A DNA stretch of 64,000 bases from Pseudomonas simiae (lineage in GTDB: Bacteria; Pseudomonadota; Gammaproteobacteria; Pseudomonadales; Pseudomonadaceae): NCBI RefSeq assembly GCF_900111895.1, contig NZ_FOKB01000003.1, forward strand, positions 310,001 through 374,000, given 5' to 3'. Both the position numbers and the translations under genes were made by a program. The notes under the pieces are model-generated. The model was not told the DNA's origin and searched no databases. It saw only the letters and a program-made list of their open reading frames with translations. This document shows positions 62,418 through 64,000 of this stretch, piece after piece (within the stretch, counting starts at the first letter, position 1; each line of letters opens with the position of its first letter).

Positions 62418-64000
62418 GCGCCCTGGCGCTGCAGGCGACGGGGATCAACCACCGCTACGGCCAGCAACAGGCCCTGGTCGACATCACTTTCAACCTGCCG
62501 GCCGGTACGCGCTGCGGGTTGATCGGCCCGGATGGCGCGGGCAAGTCGAGCCTGCTGGGCTTGATCGCCGGGGTTAAAAAGCTTCAGGACGGTCAGTTGA
62601 ACGTGCTTGGCGGTGCGATTGAAGATCGCCGCCACCGCAATAGCCTGTACCCGCGCATCGCCTTCATGCCTCAAGGGCTGGGCGGCAACTTGTATCCCGA
62701 GTTGTCCATCAGCGAAAACATCCGTTTCTTTGCCACACTGTTTGGCCTGTCGAAAGCCGACTGCGAACAGCGCATGCACAACCTGCTGCTGTCCACCGAC
62801 CTTGCGCGCTTCGCCGACCGCCCGGCCGGCAAACTCTCCGGAGGAATGAAACAAAAGCTCGGCCTGTGTTGCGCGCTGATCCACGACCCGGACTTGTTGA
62901 TCCTCGACGAGCCCACCACCGGCGTCGACCCGCTTTCACGCAGACGCTTCTGGGAGCTAGTCGAAAGCGTACGCGGCGAACGCCCGCAACTGACACTGCT
63001 GGTGGCCACGGCCTACATGGAGGAAGCCGAGCAATTCGAACATTGCCTGATGCTCGATCGCGGCAAGCTGATTGCGGACGGGCTGAGCAGTGAATTGGCT
63101 GACGCAACACCCAGCGGCAAACTGGACGAGGCCTTCACCCACTTCCAGGGCAACAGCGCCCACAGCAACCAGCCGCTGCTGATCCCACCGCGAGAAAGCG
63201 ACACCACCGACATCGCCATCGAAGCCCACGACCTGACCCTGCGTTTCGGCGATTTCACGGCGGTAAACAAGGTCAGCTTCGCCATCGGCCGAGGCGAGAT
63301 CTTCGGCTTCCTCGGCTCCAACGGCTGCGGCAAGACCACCACCATGAAGGTGCTCACCGGGCTGATGCCCGCCACCGAAGGCAGCGCGACCCTGCTGGGC
63401 AACCCGGTCAACGCCAAGGACCTGGCGACCCGCAAGCGCGTGGGTTTCATGTCGCAAAGCTTCTCACTGTATGGCGAGCTCAGCGTGCGCCAGAACCTGG
63501 TGCTGCATGCGCAACTGTTCGACTTACCCAAGGCCGAGAGTGGCCCGCGCATTGATGAGCTGATCCAGCGCTTCGATCTCGGTGACGTCGCCGAACAACC
63601 GTCCGGTGAACTGCCCCTCGGCCTGCGCCAGCGCTTGTCATTGGCGGTGGCGGTGCTGCATCGCCCGGAAGTGCTGATCCTCGACGAACCCACGTCGGGC
63701 GTCGACCCGGCCGCACGGGATGACTTCTGGCGGTTGCTGATCGAGCTGTCCCGCGAACAAGGTGTGACCATCTTCCTGTCCACCCACTTTATGAACGAAG
63801 CCCAGCGCTGCGACCGCATCTCCCTGATGCACGCGGGCGAGGTGCTGGCCTGCGATACGCCGGATGCGCTGCAACGGCAATTCCACGGCGATACGCTGGA
63901 AGCAGCGTTCGTCACCTGCCTGGAACAGGCTCAAGGCGAAGCCAAATCCGATGCCCCCACCGCAACCGTCAGCGAAACCGGCGCGCCGCCCGTGAGCAAA
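62414..64000 (+). CDS. ABC transporter ATPase of the RbbA/YhiH type (3' end outside window)
   Basis: Open to the window end (529 codons). Two nucleotide-binding domains in tandem. NBD1: Walker A IGPDGAGKSSLLGL near residue 38, signature KLSGGMKQKLGL, Walker B LLILDEPTTGVDP. NBD2: Walker A LGSNGCGKTTTMKV near 305, Walker B VLILDEPTSGVDP near 420. The signature of NBD2 is altered to ELPLGLRQRLSLAVA, as in related RbbA-type proteins. A permease domain should follow beyond the window. It is co-translated with the HlyD protein and likely exports an unknown compound. Confidence 0.93.
   Translation, partial: MSALALQATGINHRYGQQQALVDITFNLPAGTRCGLIGPDGAGKSSLLGLIAGVKKLQDGQLNVLGGAIEDRRHRNSLYPRIAFMPQGLGGNLYPELSISENIRFFATLFGLSKADCEQRMHNLLLSTDLARFADRPAGKLSGGMKQKLGLCCALIHDPDLLILDEPTTGVDPLSRRRFWELVESVRGERPQLTLLVATAYMEEAEQFEHCLMLDRGKLIADGLSSELADATPSGKLDEAFTHFQGNSAHSNQPLLIPPRESDTTDIAIEAHDLTLRFGDFTAVNKVSFAIGRGEIFGFLGSNGCGKTTTMKVLTGLMPATEGSATLLGNPVNAKDLATRKRVGFMSQSFSLYGELSVRQNLVLHAQLFDLPKAESGPRIDELIQRFDLGDVAEQPSGELPLGLRQRLSLAVAVLHRPEVLILDEPTSGVDPAARDDFWRLLIELSREQGVTIFLSTHFMNEAQRCDRISLMHAGEVLACDTPDALQRQFHGDTLEAAFVTCLEQAQGEAKSDAPTATVSETGAPPVSK

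Overview
The window is an ordinary chromosomal segment of a Pseudomonas of the fluorescens group. Gene content, GC-rich codon use, 6S RNA between zapA and a 5-formyl-THF cyclo-ligase, and a dozen REP/REPIN elements with the fluorescens-type GTGGGAGC...GCGA cores all point that way. About 65 genes are supported. I see no rRNA, tRNA, CRISPR, IS element, prophage or integrase.

Layout. 1-8 kb: ilvA (3' end outside the window) divergent from rpiA, two tandem YjiK/SdiA-regulated beta-propeller proteins, an FAH-family hydrolase plus D-2-hydroxyglutarate dehydrogenase operon divergent from serA. 8-18.5 kb: small periplasmic proteins (DUF4399, an unusually short one-lobe solute-binding protein, DUF2059), DUF523 and 2OG-Fe oxygenase, an alpha/beta hydrolase, a DUF6436 thioredoxin-like protein with a penicillin/AHL-acylase-type Ntn hydrolase, and two regulator/enzyme pairs (AraC-cupin with a CMD/AhpD-like protein; GlxA-type with a cyanamide-hydratase-like HD protein). 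18.5-29 kb: polyamine uptake and gamma-glutamylation cluster spuBCDEFGH with divergent spuI; spuA is not present. 29-38.5 kb: a sulfur-starvation block: TetR regulator, ssuEADCBF, lsfA-type 1-Cys peroxiredoxin, OprD-family porin and a tauA without tauBCD. 38.5-46 kb: argA, argE, CYTH-CHAD protein, an Lrp regulator divergent from a small ACT-like protein, and a solitary GspE-type ATPase. 46-54 kb: SPFH/NfeD pair, DUF2388, an outer-membrane barrel, a solitary DegT/DnrJ aminotransferase, gcvT-gcvH without gcvP, and an FbpAB-like iron uptake pair without an ATPase. 54-64 kb: ubiI, hotdog protein, ubiH, pepP, ygfB, divergent from zapB-like, zapA, ssrS (6S RNA), 5-FCL; then a 49-aa membrane peptide, an EVE protein, and HlyD plus an RbbA-type ABC protein that runs off the end.

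The coherent systems are: (i) SerA with D-2-hydroxyglutarate dehydrogenase, where the dehydrogenase clears the D-2-hydroxyglutarate made by SerA; (ii) polyamine import (SpuDEFGH) feeding transamination and gamma-glutamylation (SpuB, SpuC, SpuI); (iii) alkanesulfonate uptake and desulfonation with peroxide protection; (iv) two hydroxylases of ubiquinone synthesis in an operon with PepP.

I did not find a clearly undescribed multi-gene system. The best leads are the one-lobe binding protein at 8.6 kb, the palindrome-controlled Lrp/ACT-like pair at 43.3 kb, the GlxA/HD module at 17 kb, the solitary DegT aminotransferase at 48.3 kb, the tauA/arg junction, and the REPIN set, including two REPINs with identical inverted spacers.
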